From Actinomycetes bacterium (GTDB lineage Bacteria; Actinomycetota; Actinomycetes; Actinomycetales; Actinomycetaceae), in contig JAEWEQ010000015.1 of assembly GCA_023389315.1 (NCBI GenBank), forward strand, positions 1 to 5,507: 5,507 nucleotides of DNA, read 5' to 3'. Position numbers and translations under genes: made by a program. Positions 1 to 5,319 of the stretch are shown in pieces (within the stretch, counting starts at the first letter, position 1; every line of letters begins with the position of its first letter). Under the pieces are notes generated by a model. It saw nothing but the letters and a program-made list of their open reading frames with translations. It was not told the origin of the DNA and did no database searches.

Positions 1-1
1 G

Positions 2-1831
2 CGCATCGCGGGTGGTATTTTCACCAAGATCGCCGACATCGGTTCGGACCTGATGAAGATCGTGTTCAAGATCGACGAGGACGACCCGCGCAACCCCGGC
101 GTGATCGCCGACTGTACGGGTGATAACGCGGGCGACTCAGTGGGCCCGTCCGCCGATGGTTTCGAAACCTACGGCGTCACCGGGGTGGCGTTGGTGACGT
201 TCATCTTACTGGCGGTGCCCGATTCGAACCCCACTTTGCAGGCATTGCTGCTGATTTGGATTTTCGTGGTGCGCGCCGCCATGATTTTGGCTGCCGCCGG
301 CGCGTACTTGATCAACTCCGCCTGGGTGAAGTCGAAGTGGGGTGAGGCCGAGCGTATGAACTTCGAAACACCACTTACCTCCCTGGTGTGGCTGACTTCA
401 GCGGTGTGTATCGCAGCGGTTTTCGCGGTCACTTGGTTCGTCCTCGCCGATATTCCAACCGACGTCATCCACACTTCCGCGTTGTGGTTGAAGCTGGCCG
501 GTATCGTCACCTGCGGTACGGTGGCGGGCGCGGTGATCCCCGAACTGGTGAAGGTCTTCACCTCCACCAAGTCCCGCCACGTGCGCGAAACGGTGAAGTC
601 TTCGCGCGAGGGCGGGTCCTCGCTGAACATCTTGTCGGGCTTAGTGGCGGGGAACTTCTCCGCCTACTGGCTGGGCATCACGGTGGTGGCGCTGATGGGC
701 GGGGCGTACCTGTTCTCCCTGGGCATCATGGAAGCTGACATGAAGGCCCCCGCAGTGTTCGCTTTCGGCCTGGTGGCCTTCGGGTTCTTGGGGATGGGGC
801 CGGTGACGATTGCGGTGGATTCTTACGGGCCGGTGACCGACAACGCGCAGTCCGTTTACGAACTGTCGCGCATCGAATCGGTTCCCAATGTGGACGAGGA
901 CGTGCGCGCGGATTTGGGCGTGGACCCGCACTGGTCGCAGGCGAAGTTCATGTTGGAGGATAACGACGGGGCCGGCAACACGTTCAAGGCCACCGCCAAA
1001 CCGGTGCTGATCGGTACCGCAGTGGTAGGCGCTACCACCATGATTTTCTCCATCATCATTGCCCTCACCGAGGGGCTGACCAGTGGGCTAGAGAACCTCT
1101 CACTCCTGCACGCCCCGTTCCTGTTGGGCTTGATCACTGGTGGTGCGGTGATTTACTGGTTCTCGGGCGCGTCCATCCAGGCGGTGACCACGGGTGCGAA
1201 CCGCGCGGTTGCTTATATCAAGGATTCCATCCACTTGGATGAGCATGCTGAGCGTGCTTCGGTGGAGGATTCGCGCAAGATCGTAGAGATCTGCACCCAG
1301 TACGCCCAGCAGGGCATGTTGTACATCTTCTTGGCGGTGTTCTTCGGTACCTTGGCGTTTGCTTTCGTGGAGCCATTCTTCTTCATCGGCTACCTGGTGT
1401 CGATCGCAGTGTTCGGCTTGTATCAGGCGATCTTCATGGCCAATGCCGGTGGCGCGTGGGATAACGCGAAGAAAGTCGTCGAGGTTGACCTGCACATGAA
1501 GGGCACGGGCCTGCATGACGCCACCATCGTGGGTGACACGGTGGGTGACCCGTTTAAGGACACTTCGTCGGTGGCTTTGAACCCGATCATCAAGTTCACC
1601 ACCCTATTCGGCCTGTTGGCGGTGGAGCTGGGGGTGAACCTCACGCACCAGGGCCTAGCGACATTGGTGCACGTGTTGGCGGCGGTGTTCTTCGCGGTTT
1701 CCACCTTCTTCATCTACCAGTCGTTCTACGCTATGCGTATCCGCGGTGAGTCCACCGACGCGGCGTTGGAAGAAGAGCCCGCTCCCACGGGGTATTTCCC
1801 CAGTGGCGAGGGCGATCGGCAGCAGTTCTAG
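2..1831 (+). CDS. hppA: Membrane-bound proton-translocating pyrophosphatase, 5'-truncated
   Basis: Integral membrane enzyme that hydrolyses pyrophosphate in the cytoplasm and couples this to ion export. The frame is open from base 2, and the residues before the first ATG (base 53) already match the family, so the true start lies left of the window. About 609 residues are visible, against a usual 660-800. Seen: the substrate-binding acidic block DDPRNPGVIAD followed by GDNAGD (about 77-154), GNTFKA (974-991), AVDSYGP earlier in the chain, GGAWDNAKK and GDTVGDPFKDTSS near the C-terminus, with many hydrophobic helices between them. In this family a lysine after GNT-x (here AAG at 986-988) marks potassium-independent enzymes, which are proton pumps. 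Several otherwise conserved positions differ: CTGDNAGDSVGP replaces the usual NVGDNVGDCAGM, and there is extra sequence before GNTFKA. It may belong to a divergent proton-pumping subfamily. Family assignment is very sure; ion specificity is inferred. Confidence 0.96.
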   Translation, partial: RIAGGIFTKIADIGSDLMKIVFKIDEDDPRNPGVIADCTGDNAGDSVGPSADGFETYGVTGVALVTFILLAVPDSNPTLQALLLIWIFVVRAAMILAAAGAYLINSAWVKSKWGEAERMNFETPLTSLVWLTSAVCIAAVFAVTWFVLADIPTDVIHTSALWLKLAGIVTCGTVAGAVIPELVKVFTSTKSRHVRETVKSSREGGSSLNILSGLVAGNFSAYWLGITVVALMGGAYLFSLGIMEADMKAPAVFAFGLVAFGFLGMGPVTIAVDSYGPVTDNAQSVYELSRIESVPNVDEDVRADLGVDPHWSQAKFMLEDNDGAGNTFKATAKPVLIGTAVVGATTMIFSIIIALTEGLTSGLENLSLLHAPFLLGLITGGAVIYWFSGASIQAVTTGANRAVAYIKDSIHLDEHAERASVEDSRKIVEICTQYAQQGMLYIFLAVFFGTLAFAFVEPFFFIGYLVSIAVFGLYQAIFMANAGGAWDNAKKVVEVDLHMKGTGLHDATIVGDTVGDPFKDTSSVALNPIIKFTTLFGLLAVELGVNLTHQGLATLVHVLAAVFFAVSTFFIYQSFYAMRIRGESTDAALEEEPAPTGYFPSGEGDRQQF

Positions 1832-1848
1832 AGACCATCTAAGTAGGC

Positions 1849-1855
1849 AAGGAGG
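1849..1855 (+). promoter_or_regulatory. Strong ribosome binding site for the glycosyltransferase gene
   Basis: AAGGAGG, 8 bases before the ATG at 1864. It fixes the start of the downstream gene and lies in the 32-base gap after the pyrophosphatase stop. No promoter was seen in that gap, so the two genes are probably co-transcribed. Confidence 0.85.
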
Positions 1856-1863
1856 CCTAGATT

Positions 1864-2928
1864 ATGAGAGTCGCAGTCAAGTGGGATGAGGCAGTTGTCG
1901 ACGCTGACGGGCGGGTAGCTGGCCACCAGTCGGGCGATACGTTGGTGCGTCGTATTCTGCGGATTTTCCCCAATTCTATTTTGGTGGGTCCGGCGGTGCG
2001 CCGCGGCGACGGGTTCGACATGGTGCCGCTGGAATTCCTGGATCCGGAAAGCACCGTGGTGATCAACATGGATGTGATTGACTCCCCGCGGGTGTGGCAG
2101 AAAATGTATCGCCCCGGTGGGGCGGAGCCGAAGATCATGAACTTCTTCTGGCGGCCGCCGGCGCGCGTGCAAAGCGCGGTGGGGGTGCCGCTGATGGCCC
2201 TGTCGTGCGCGGTGTTCCCGACTTTCGCTAACTCCGAGCGCACTGCCAGTGAGGTGCGCGAATTGGTGGCCAAGTGGACGGTGCCGAGTGTGTCGAACCG
2301 CGCGAAGCTGGGGTGGGTGAACCTAGGTTTCCGCCTGGCGCACGTCCAGCCGAGGGTGGAGCCGGATGTCCCGGTGGTGCTTTACCCGGCGATTTACTTG
2401 TCGGCCGCGAAGCGTCCGGAGCTTTTTGGCGAAGTCGTGGAGGCAGTCCACACACAAGCGCCGATGCGCGTGGAGATGCGCTTGCACGAGTCGCACCTGG
2501 TTTCGGAAAAGGCCATGGGCTTCTCCCGTAAGGACTGGATCTGGGTGGGGCCGCTGACGGCCTCACGCGATTCCTACTGGGAGGCACTGGCTCGCACGAC
2601 TGCTTTCTTAGCTACTGCGCAGGAAGAGTCCTACGGTATCGCCTACGTGGAGGCACTCGGTGCGGGTGCGATTGGTATTTTCCCGGACTTGGAGTGGGCG
2701 CGCGCACTGGTGCCACAGGGGTATCCGTTCTTCTACCGCGATGCGAACGAAGCCAAGCAGATGCTGCTGCGTGCGGTGACTGACACTGAGGCGTGCCGGG
2801 AGGAAATGGAGGCCTGCGTGGAGGGTACCTTGTCGGACTGGATTGCTCGTCACCACTCCGATGATGCTTTCGACTCTGCCTTGGTATCTCACGTCACCAA
2901 CTGGTTCGGCCCAGTGACTCATTCCTAG
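1864..2928 (+). CDS. GT-B fold glycosyltransferase (GT4-like), acceptor unknown
   Basis: A 354-residue protein with no signal peptide or clear membrane helix, so probably cytoplasmic. The C-terminal half carries the GT4-type nucleotide-sugar binding signature: TAQEESYGIAYVEALGAGAIG (residues about 251-271), with E255 and E263 forming the E-x7-E pair. Mid-protein, FANSERTASEV (121-131) resembles the 'NSexT' segment that GT4 enzymes carry at the end of the N-terminal Rossmann domain. The N-terminal half is divergent, and I cannot say which sugar or acceptor is used. The start is chosen by the AAGGAGG site at 1849-1855. Its codon use is GC-rich like the pyrophosphatase gene, and the 32-base gap suggests one operon, but I see no obvious functional link. 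The product could equally be a glycosyltransferase-fold protein of unknown activity. Confidence 0.75.
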   Translation: MRVAVKWDEAVVDADGRVAGHQSGDTLVRRILRIFPNSILVGPAVRRGDGFDMVPLEFLDPESTVVINMDVIDSPRVWQKMYRPGGAEPKIMNFFWRPPARVQSAVGVPLMALSCAVFPTFANSERTASEVRELVAKWTVPSVSNRAKLGWVNLGFRLAHVQPRVEPDVPVVLYPAIYLSAAKRPELFGEVVEAVHTQAPMRVEMRLHESHLVSEKAMGFSRKDWIWVGPLTASRDSYWEALARTTAFLATAQEESYGIAYVEALGAGAIGIFPDLEWARALVPQGYPFFYRDANEAKQMLLRAVTDTEACREEMEACVEGTLSDWIARHHSDDAFDSALVSHVTNWFGPVTHS

Positions 2929-3055
2929 TTGGGCGTGGTGATTCGCCGGAGCCCTTAGACCGTGCAGCTTGCCGGTTATCCACAGGGGTAGCGTTCCATT
3001 GAGCCAATTCTTCTAACTGGATAACGTAGTGAAGGGTGTGGGCGTAGGTTAACAG
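2929..3055. other. Intergenic stretch with inverted DnaA-box-like pair
   Basis: Non-coding DNA after the glycosyltransferase stop. It has TTATCCACA at 2976-2984, identical to the classical bacterial DnaA box, and an inverted copy of its first part: GTTATCCA (2975-2982) pairs perfectly with TGGATAAC (3018-3025). Read on the minus strand, the second site is TTATCCAGT, 7 of 9 matches to the box. Two boxes are too few to call an origin. The stretch may mark the left side of acquired DNA. No convincing T-tract terminator for the upstream operon is visible here. Confidence 0.4.
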
Positions 3056-3084
3056 TAGCCAATCACTATTTACATCGATACAAT
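3056..3084 (+). promoter_or_regulatory. Candidate promoter for the DUF3800 leader and gene
   Basis: -35 candidate TAGCCA (3056-3061, 4 of 6 to TTGACA), a 17-base spacer, and -10 TACAAT (3079-3084, 5 of 6 to TATAAT). Predicted transcription start is about 3091, giving a leader of about 100 bases before the DUF3800 start at 3192. An alternative -35, TTAACA at 3049-3054, would need a 24-base spacer and is unlikely. Prediction only. Confidence 0.45.
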
Positions 3085-3164
3085 GGTTGTGTAAGCCAGG
3101 ATTGAGCGAGAGCAAGAACATCCCGGGCAGCAACCCCGAAAGCCCATGCATCGCGTGGGCTTTT
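3085..3164 (+). ncRNA. Putative structured leader RNA upstream of DUF3800 gene
   Basis: This stretch can be paired by eye into nested short helices: GGTTG 3085-3089 with CAACC 3131-3135, GCC 3095-3097 with GGC 3126-3128, and GGAT 3099-3102 with ATCC 3120-3123. Inside is a GC-GAGA-GC mini-hairpin whose loop is of the GNRA type (3106-3113). A terminator-like hairpin follows (3139-3164). If transcription starts near 3091, the first helix would lie partly upstream of the RNA, so the start or the helix needs correction. From general knowledge, comparative genomics has described several numbered 'DUF3800' RNA motifs upstream of such genes. This is a candidate member or relative; I could not compare it with those models. 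It could instead be a plain 5' untranslated region, since short helices arise easily by chance. Confidence 0.38.
3139..3164 (+). terminator. Terminator-like hairpin in the DUF3800 leader
   Basis: AAAGCCCA (3139-3146) and TGGGCTTT (3156-3163) are perfect 8-base complements with a 9-base loop, followed by one more T and then CG. The stem can continue into flanking CG/CG across a one-base bulge. The T-run is only four long, so termination may be partial: it could attenuate the gene, define the 3' end of a small RNA, or stop read-through from the upstream operon. It ends 27 bases before the DUF3800 start codon. Confidence 0.55.
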
Positions 3165-3176
3165 CGTGTGCTAGCT

Positions 3177-3183
3177 AGGGGAG
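3177..3183 (+). promoter_or_regulatory. Ribosome binding site deciding the DUF3800 start
   Basis: AGGGGAG lies 8 bases before the ATG at 3192. It supports this start over the earlier in-frame TTG at 3087. Its GGGG (3178-3181) could pair with CCCC at 3134-3137, just left of the leader hairpin, which might hide the site in one RNA conformation. Confidence 0.7.
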
Positions 3184-3191
3184 ATGCCAAA

Positions 3192-4109
3192 ATGCTACTT
3201 GCCTATTTGGACGAAGTCGGTCAGACGGGAGCCTTTGTCCACCCCTCCGATAGTAGGTATTCAGACAGTCCTGCTTTTGGATACGCCGGATTTATTATTG
3301 ACGAGTCGGTGGCCAGGTCTTTTAGTGGATATTTCCTCAGCTTAAAGTCGGTTACATTTGCCTCTGAGATTCCTCATACAAGCGCGGCGCAGCGATGGGA
3401 GAAGAAAGGCGCAAATCTTCTTTACGCGAAGGTTCCTGAGGAAAACAAGAACAACTTACGCATACTGGGGAGACTCTTGCGTAAATTGAAAGATTTAGAT
3501 GGGGCAATCTTCTACTACGCAGCTGAAAAGCCAGTTGGAACGCCGAAGGAGACAAACTGCGGGAAACGAGAATTTGCTCAGCGTGAAGAAGCCGCCATGC
3601 AAGAAACGCTGAACAGGCTTGCAAGATATGCCCACCGCCAAAATAAGCGACTACTAGTACTCATGGATCAAATCAATGAAAAGGAGCGCAGACAAAGACT
3701 GCCCTTGATGTACGCGCACATCTACGGTAGAGCCGCTAATCATCCTGAAATGCGGCGTATAGTTGAGCCGCCTATGCACATCGACAGTCAGGTGTCATCA
3801 AATATTCAGTTCGCTGATTGGGTGGCTGCCTTGGTGAAGCGAGCGGTTGACAACCAGTTGGTGGCAGATTCTAGATACAAGTGGGTGCCGGACGCTGTGC
3901 GCAGCTTCATGCCGTCCATTCTTGAGCCTGAGGTTATCACTTTTGAGTCTAAGCTCCATCTCCATGGTGGAGAAAAATCCGGCATCCACAACGCCGCCAT
4001 ATTTTCTGGGATATCCCACGCCTATTTTGGAGGTATGGACGAAGAAACTCGAGCAAAACTAGGCAGGATCTATCGCGCTGCGAGGGATTCTTCAACTCGA
4101 GATCTATGA
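3192..4109 (+). CDS. DUF3800 domain protein, putative RNase H-like nuclease
   Basis: A 305-residue soluble protein. The start at 3192 is chosen because the family begins with the strand M-LLAYLDE and a good ribosome site precedes it; the frame is open upstream to 3087, but those residues do not look like the family. Seen: YLDEVGQTG at 5-13 (family norm YLDESG; here valine replaces serine), FGYAGFII at 29-36, LVLMDQINEK at 155-164, and PPMHIDSQVSSNIQFADWVAAL at about 193-214, the typical 'S..iQ.AD..A' block. D7, E8, D159 and D209 are candidates for an acidic metal-binding centre like that of RNase H folds. The fold is family knowledge and activity is unproven. Such genes often sit in mobile or defence-related regions. 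Composition is AT-richer than the left neighbours (hand-counted lines about 40-48% GC against 67% in one hppA line), which suggests transfer. The cellular role is unknown. Confidence 0.88.
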   Translation: MLLAYLDEVGQTGAFVHPSDSRYSDSPAFGYAGFIIDESVARSFSGYFLSLKSVTFASEIPHTSAAQRWEKKGANLLYAKVPEENKNNLRILGRLLRKLKDLDGAIFYYAAEKPVGTPKETNCGKREFAQREEAAMQETLNRLARYAHRQNKRLLVLMDQINEKERRQRLPLMYAHIYGRAANHPEMRRIVEPPMHIDSQVSSNIQFADWVAALVKRAVDNQLVADSRYKWVPDAVRSFMPSILEPEVITFESKLHLHGGEKSGIHNAAIFSGISHAYFGGMDEETRAKLGRIYRAARDSSTRDL

Positions 4110-4245
4110 GTGGTATCGCAACAGTTTCACCCTCGAAGCTATGTTGCGCCCTCGGGCTAGCCCGAGCTCGCGGTTGTTTCTGATAGGCGAATGAGTGTCT
4201 TGCTGAGCTGTTCGCCCCGTTTTCGGATAGTGAAATGCGCTGCGG
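4110..4245. other. Convergent intergenic gap with inverted repeats
   Basis: Non-coding gap between the DUF3800 gene (+) and the regulator gene (-). It contains CGCAACA (4117-4123) facing TGTTGCG (4142-4148), and directly after that a perfect 16-base palindrome (4151-4166). Nothing in it looks coding or like a tRNA. Confidence 0.5.
4151..4166. terminator. Perfect 16-base palindrome, possible bidirectional terminator
   Basis: CTCGGGCTAGCCCGAG is a perfect palindrome in the gap between two convergent genes, where a shared terminator is expected. It lacks a T-run on either side (GTTGTTTC follows some 8 bases later on the + strand), so it is weak as an intrinsic terminator. With almost no loop it might instead be a protein binding site. 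Confidence 0.35.
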
Positions 4246-4497
4246 CTACCTGCCTCGCTCCCACTGCAGGATGTCGCCCGGCTGGCATTCGAGTGCGGCG
4301 CATATGGCATCTAGGGTAGTGAACCGGATGGCCCTGGCCTTGCCGGTCTTTAAGATAGACAGGTTGGCCAGGGTGATGCCGGTGGCGTCCGATAGTTGCG
4401 TGAGGCTCCACCCGCGTTCTTGAAGTACTCGATCGAGGGTGATCACCACGCGGTGGTCTTCGCCGCCCGCAGGCGCGTTAGGTGCGTTCTTAGACAA
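4246..4497 (-). CDS. Small Cro/CI-family HTH regulator (YozG-like, HTH_26)
   Basis: An 83-residue DNA-binding protein. Residues 18-78 match the short YozG-type regulator: ITLDRVLQERGWSLTQLSDATG, then ITLANLSILKTGKARAIRF (recognition helix about 42-49), then TLDAICAALECQPGDIL. The first 17 residues are an unconserved extension. The start used is TTG (4497-4495), backed by GAGGTGG at 4504-4510 six bases away and by an 8-base overlap with the end of the upstream membrane protein gene, which suggests translational coupling. GTG codons at residues 17/18 would give a family-length protein but have no ribosome site. In this family the regulator is regularly paired with a DUF2975 membrane protein, as here. 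It probably binds the inverted repeats at 5139-5180 and represses its own operon (inference). Confidence 0.88.
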   Translation of the reverse strand: MSKNAPNAPAGGEDHRVVITLDRVLQERGWSLTQLSDATGITLANLSILKTGKARAIRFTTLDAICAALECQPGDILQWERGR

Positions 4498-5107
4498 GGT
4501 AATCCACCTCGTCTTTCATCTCCATGCCGCGTTTAACTACCGCGGGAAGCAGCATGATGATGGCACCGGGAACGATCCAGGCGGCGCCATTTGGCAGGTA
4601 CGAGGTCGCGGGTGCCACCGCCATGCCGGCGCGCGTATCAAAAGTCATCGCCCAGGCGGCTTCACAAGCCGTCTGCGTCAGCAGCGTCAGCAACCCGCCA
4701 CCCACCATCACAAGCGCCAGTCTTTGCACAGTCTTATGGAAGGTCGCGTTGAAGGTGCGCTCGCGCTGATACTCGCGCAGCGCCAAGACCGCAAGCACGA
4801 GCACAACCCCAGCACACATCAGGTAGGCACCAATACAGGCAACGATCAGGGCGGTATTTGCGCCCCCGCTGACGATGTTTTGTTTCCCCGCGGTTGTCAC
4901 CAGGGTTACGAAGACAGGTTGCACTTCGATACTCCCGCCGATTGCCAGACCGGCTAGTTTCACTGCCCACAGGGCCATGCCGGCGGCTTCGTAGAGCAGA
5001 CCTAGACCGATGCATAAGAAGGCGATGTAGCCGGGTTTCTTTCGCAGTGCCACCAAGGCGGCCAGATACCCTATTGTCATTATTACGAGGACGGGGACTA
5101 CGGTCAT
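4490..5107 (-). CDS. DUF2975 family membrane protein
   Basis: A 205-residue integral membrane protein with about five hydrophobic helices (about 2-21, 27-53, 85-110, 129-153, 176-193). The family signature is in the second half: ERTFNATFHKTVQRLALVMVGG (about 116-137) resembles the DUF2975 'pFs..n.k.lr.ig' segment, and the end, PAVVKRGMEMKDEVDYLV (188-205), resembles the usual '..Vf+rG..L..E.D..V' tail. The ATG at 5107 is preferred to the GTG at 5119 because GAGGTG (5112-5117) sits four bases before it; the GTG is itself part of that site. It is longer than the commonly seen family members (about 160), through an added helix or loop between the first helices. The function of DUF2975 proteins is not established to my knowledge. 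It is the first gene of a two-gene operon with an HTH regulator. Confidence 0.83.
   Translation of the reverse strand: MTVVPVLVIMTIGYLAALVALRKKPGYIAFLCIGLGLLYEAAGMALWAVKLAGLAIGGSIEVQPVFVTLVTTAGKQNIVSGGANTALIVACIGAYLMCAGVVLVLAVLALREYQRERTFNATFHKTVQRLALVMVGGGLLTLLTQTACEAAWAMTFDTRAGMAVAPATSYLPNGAAWIVPGAIIMLLPAVVKRGMEMKDEVDYLV
4504..4510 (-). promoter_or_regulatory. Ribosome binding site supporting the TTG start of the regulator
   Basis: On the minus strand GAGGTGG, six bases before the TTG at 4497, inside the end of the membrane protein gene. This is what decides the TTG start over the internal GTG codons. Confidence 0.6.
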
Positions 5108-5138
5108 GGGGCACCTCACTTTTGTGGACGGCCAGGTA

Positions 5139-5157
5139 TTTATCGATTACCGATAAA
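5139..5157. promoter_or_regulatory. Operator 1: inverted repeat over the transcription start
   Basis: TTTATCGATTACCGATAAA: 7-base arms TTTATCG/CGATAAA around a 5-base spacer, centred on 5148. It covers the predicted transcription start of the minus-strand operon. It shares the core TTATCG-N5-CGATAA with operator 2. Confidence 0.72.
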
Positions 5158-5160
5158 AAC

Positions 5161-5189
5161 AGTTTATCGATATTCGATAATGATGGCAA
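5161..5189 (-). promoter_or_regulatory. Promoter of the DUF2975-regulator operon
   Basis: Read on the minus strand: -35 TTGCCA (5189-5184, 5 of 6 to TTGACA), a 17-base spacer, and -10 TAAACT (5166-5161, 4 of 6, keeping the TA....T core). Predicted transcription start is about 5154, giving a leader of about 47 bases to the ATG at 5107. The two inverted repeats lie in the spacer and over the start point, which strengthens the call. Confidence 0.65.
5164..5180. promoter_or_regulatory. Operator 2: inverted repeat between -35 and -10
   Basis: TTATCGATATTCGATAA: 6-base arms TTATCG/CGATAA around a 5-base spacer, centred on 5172, that is 24 bases from operator 1. It fills the promoter spacer and overlaps the first three bases of the -10 element, as expected of a repressor site. 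Confidence 0.72.
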
Positions 5190-5319
5190 TGGGTGCAGCC
5201 AACTTCCTCCCCGTCCTCGCGCCGGTTCTAGCTGTCCAGTTTCATCGCTCGTATACGTTCTAGAAGGCTAATTTCTGGAAAATATTTCCCGCATGCTCGG
5301 TGTTAGCTAGGATGTCGGT
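5190..5319. other. Right half of the divergent intergenic region
   Basis: Non-coding. It holds adjacent 8-base palindromes CGTATACG (5250-5257) and TTCTAGAA (5258-5265), and GGAAA-ATA-TTTCC (5277-5289). These may serve the promoter of the AAA ATPase gene, but I could not pick a convincing -35/-10 pair. Confidence 0.35.

Noticed and set aside
641..1516. Long minus-strand open frames within the pyrophosphatase gene
   Set aside because: They are shadows of a strongly conserved coding region; the translations show no family motif and no ribosome sites.
2228..2587. 119-codon minus-strand frame opposite the glycosyltransferase gene
   Set aside because: Proline/serine/arginine-rich translation typical of the complement of GC-rich coding DNA.
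2909..2934. GCCCA/TGGGC hairpin across the glycosyltransferase stop codon as a terminator
   Set aside because: Only five base pairs, a 16-base loop and no T-run follow it.
2975..3025. A replication origin
   Set aside because: Only one perfect and one imperfect DnaA box, no AT-rich unwinding stretch, and no dnaA, dnaN or rep gene nearby.
3085..3164. A tRNA gene or tRNA fragment in the DUF3800 leader
   Set aside because: No TTCRA T-loop, no 7-base acceptor pairing and no anticodon arm of the correct size could be found.
3087..3191. In-frame upstream extension of the DUF3800 gene to a TTG at 3087
   Set aside because: The extra 35 residues do not resemble the family, the family begins at the LLAYLDE strand, and a good ribosome site (AGGGGAG) fixes the ATG at 3192. 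The stretch folds like a leader instead.
4439..4957. 172-codon open frame on the + strand
   Set aside because: It lies opposite the DUF2975 and regulator genes, both of which have recognisable families. Its translation is rich in H, R, G and Q and has no domain character: an antisense shadow.
5108..5119. GTG at 5119 as the start of the DUF2975 protein
   Set aside because: The GTG overlaps the GAGGTG ribosome site that serves the ATG at 5107, and the four added residues are not hydrophobic family sequence.
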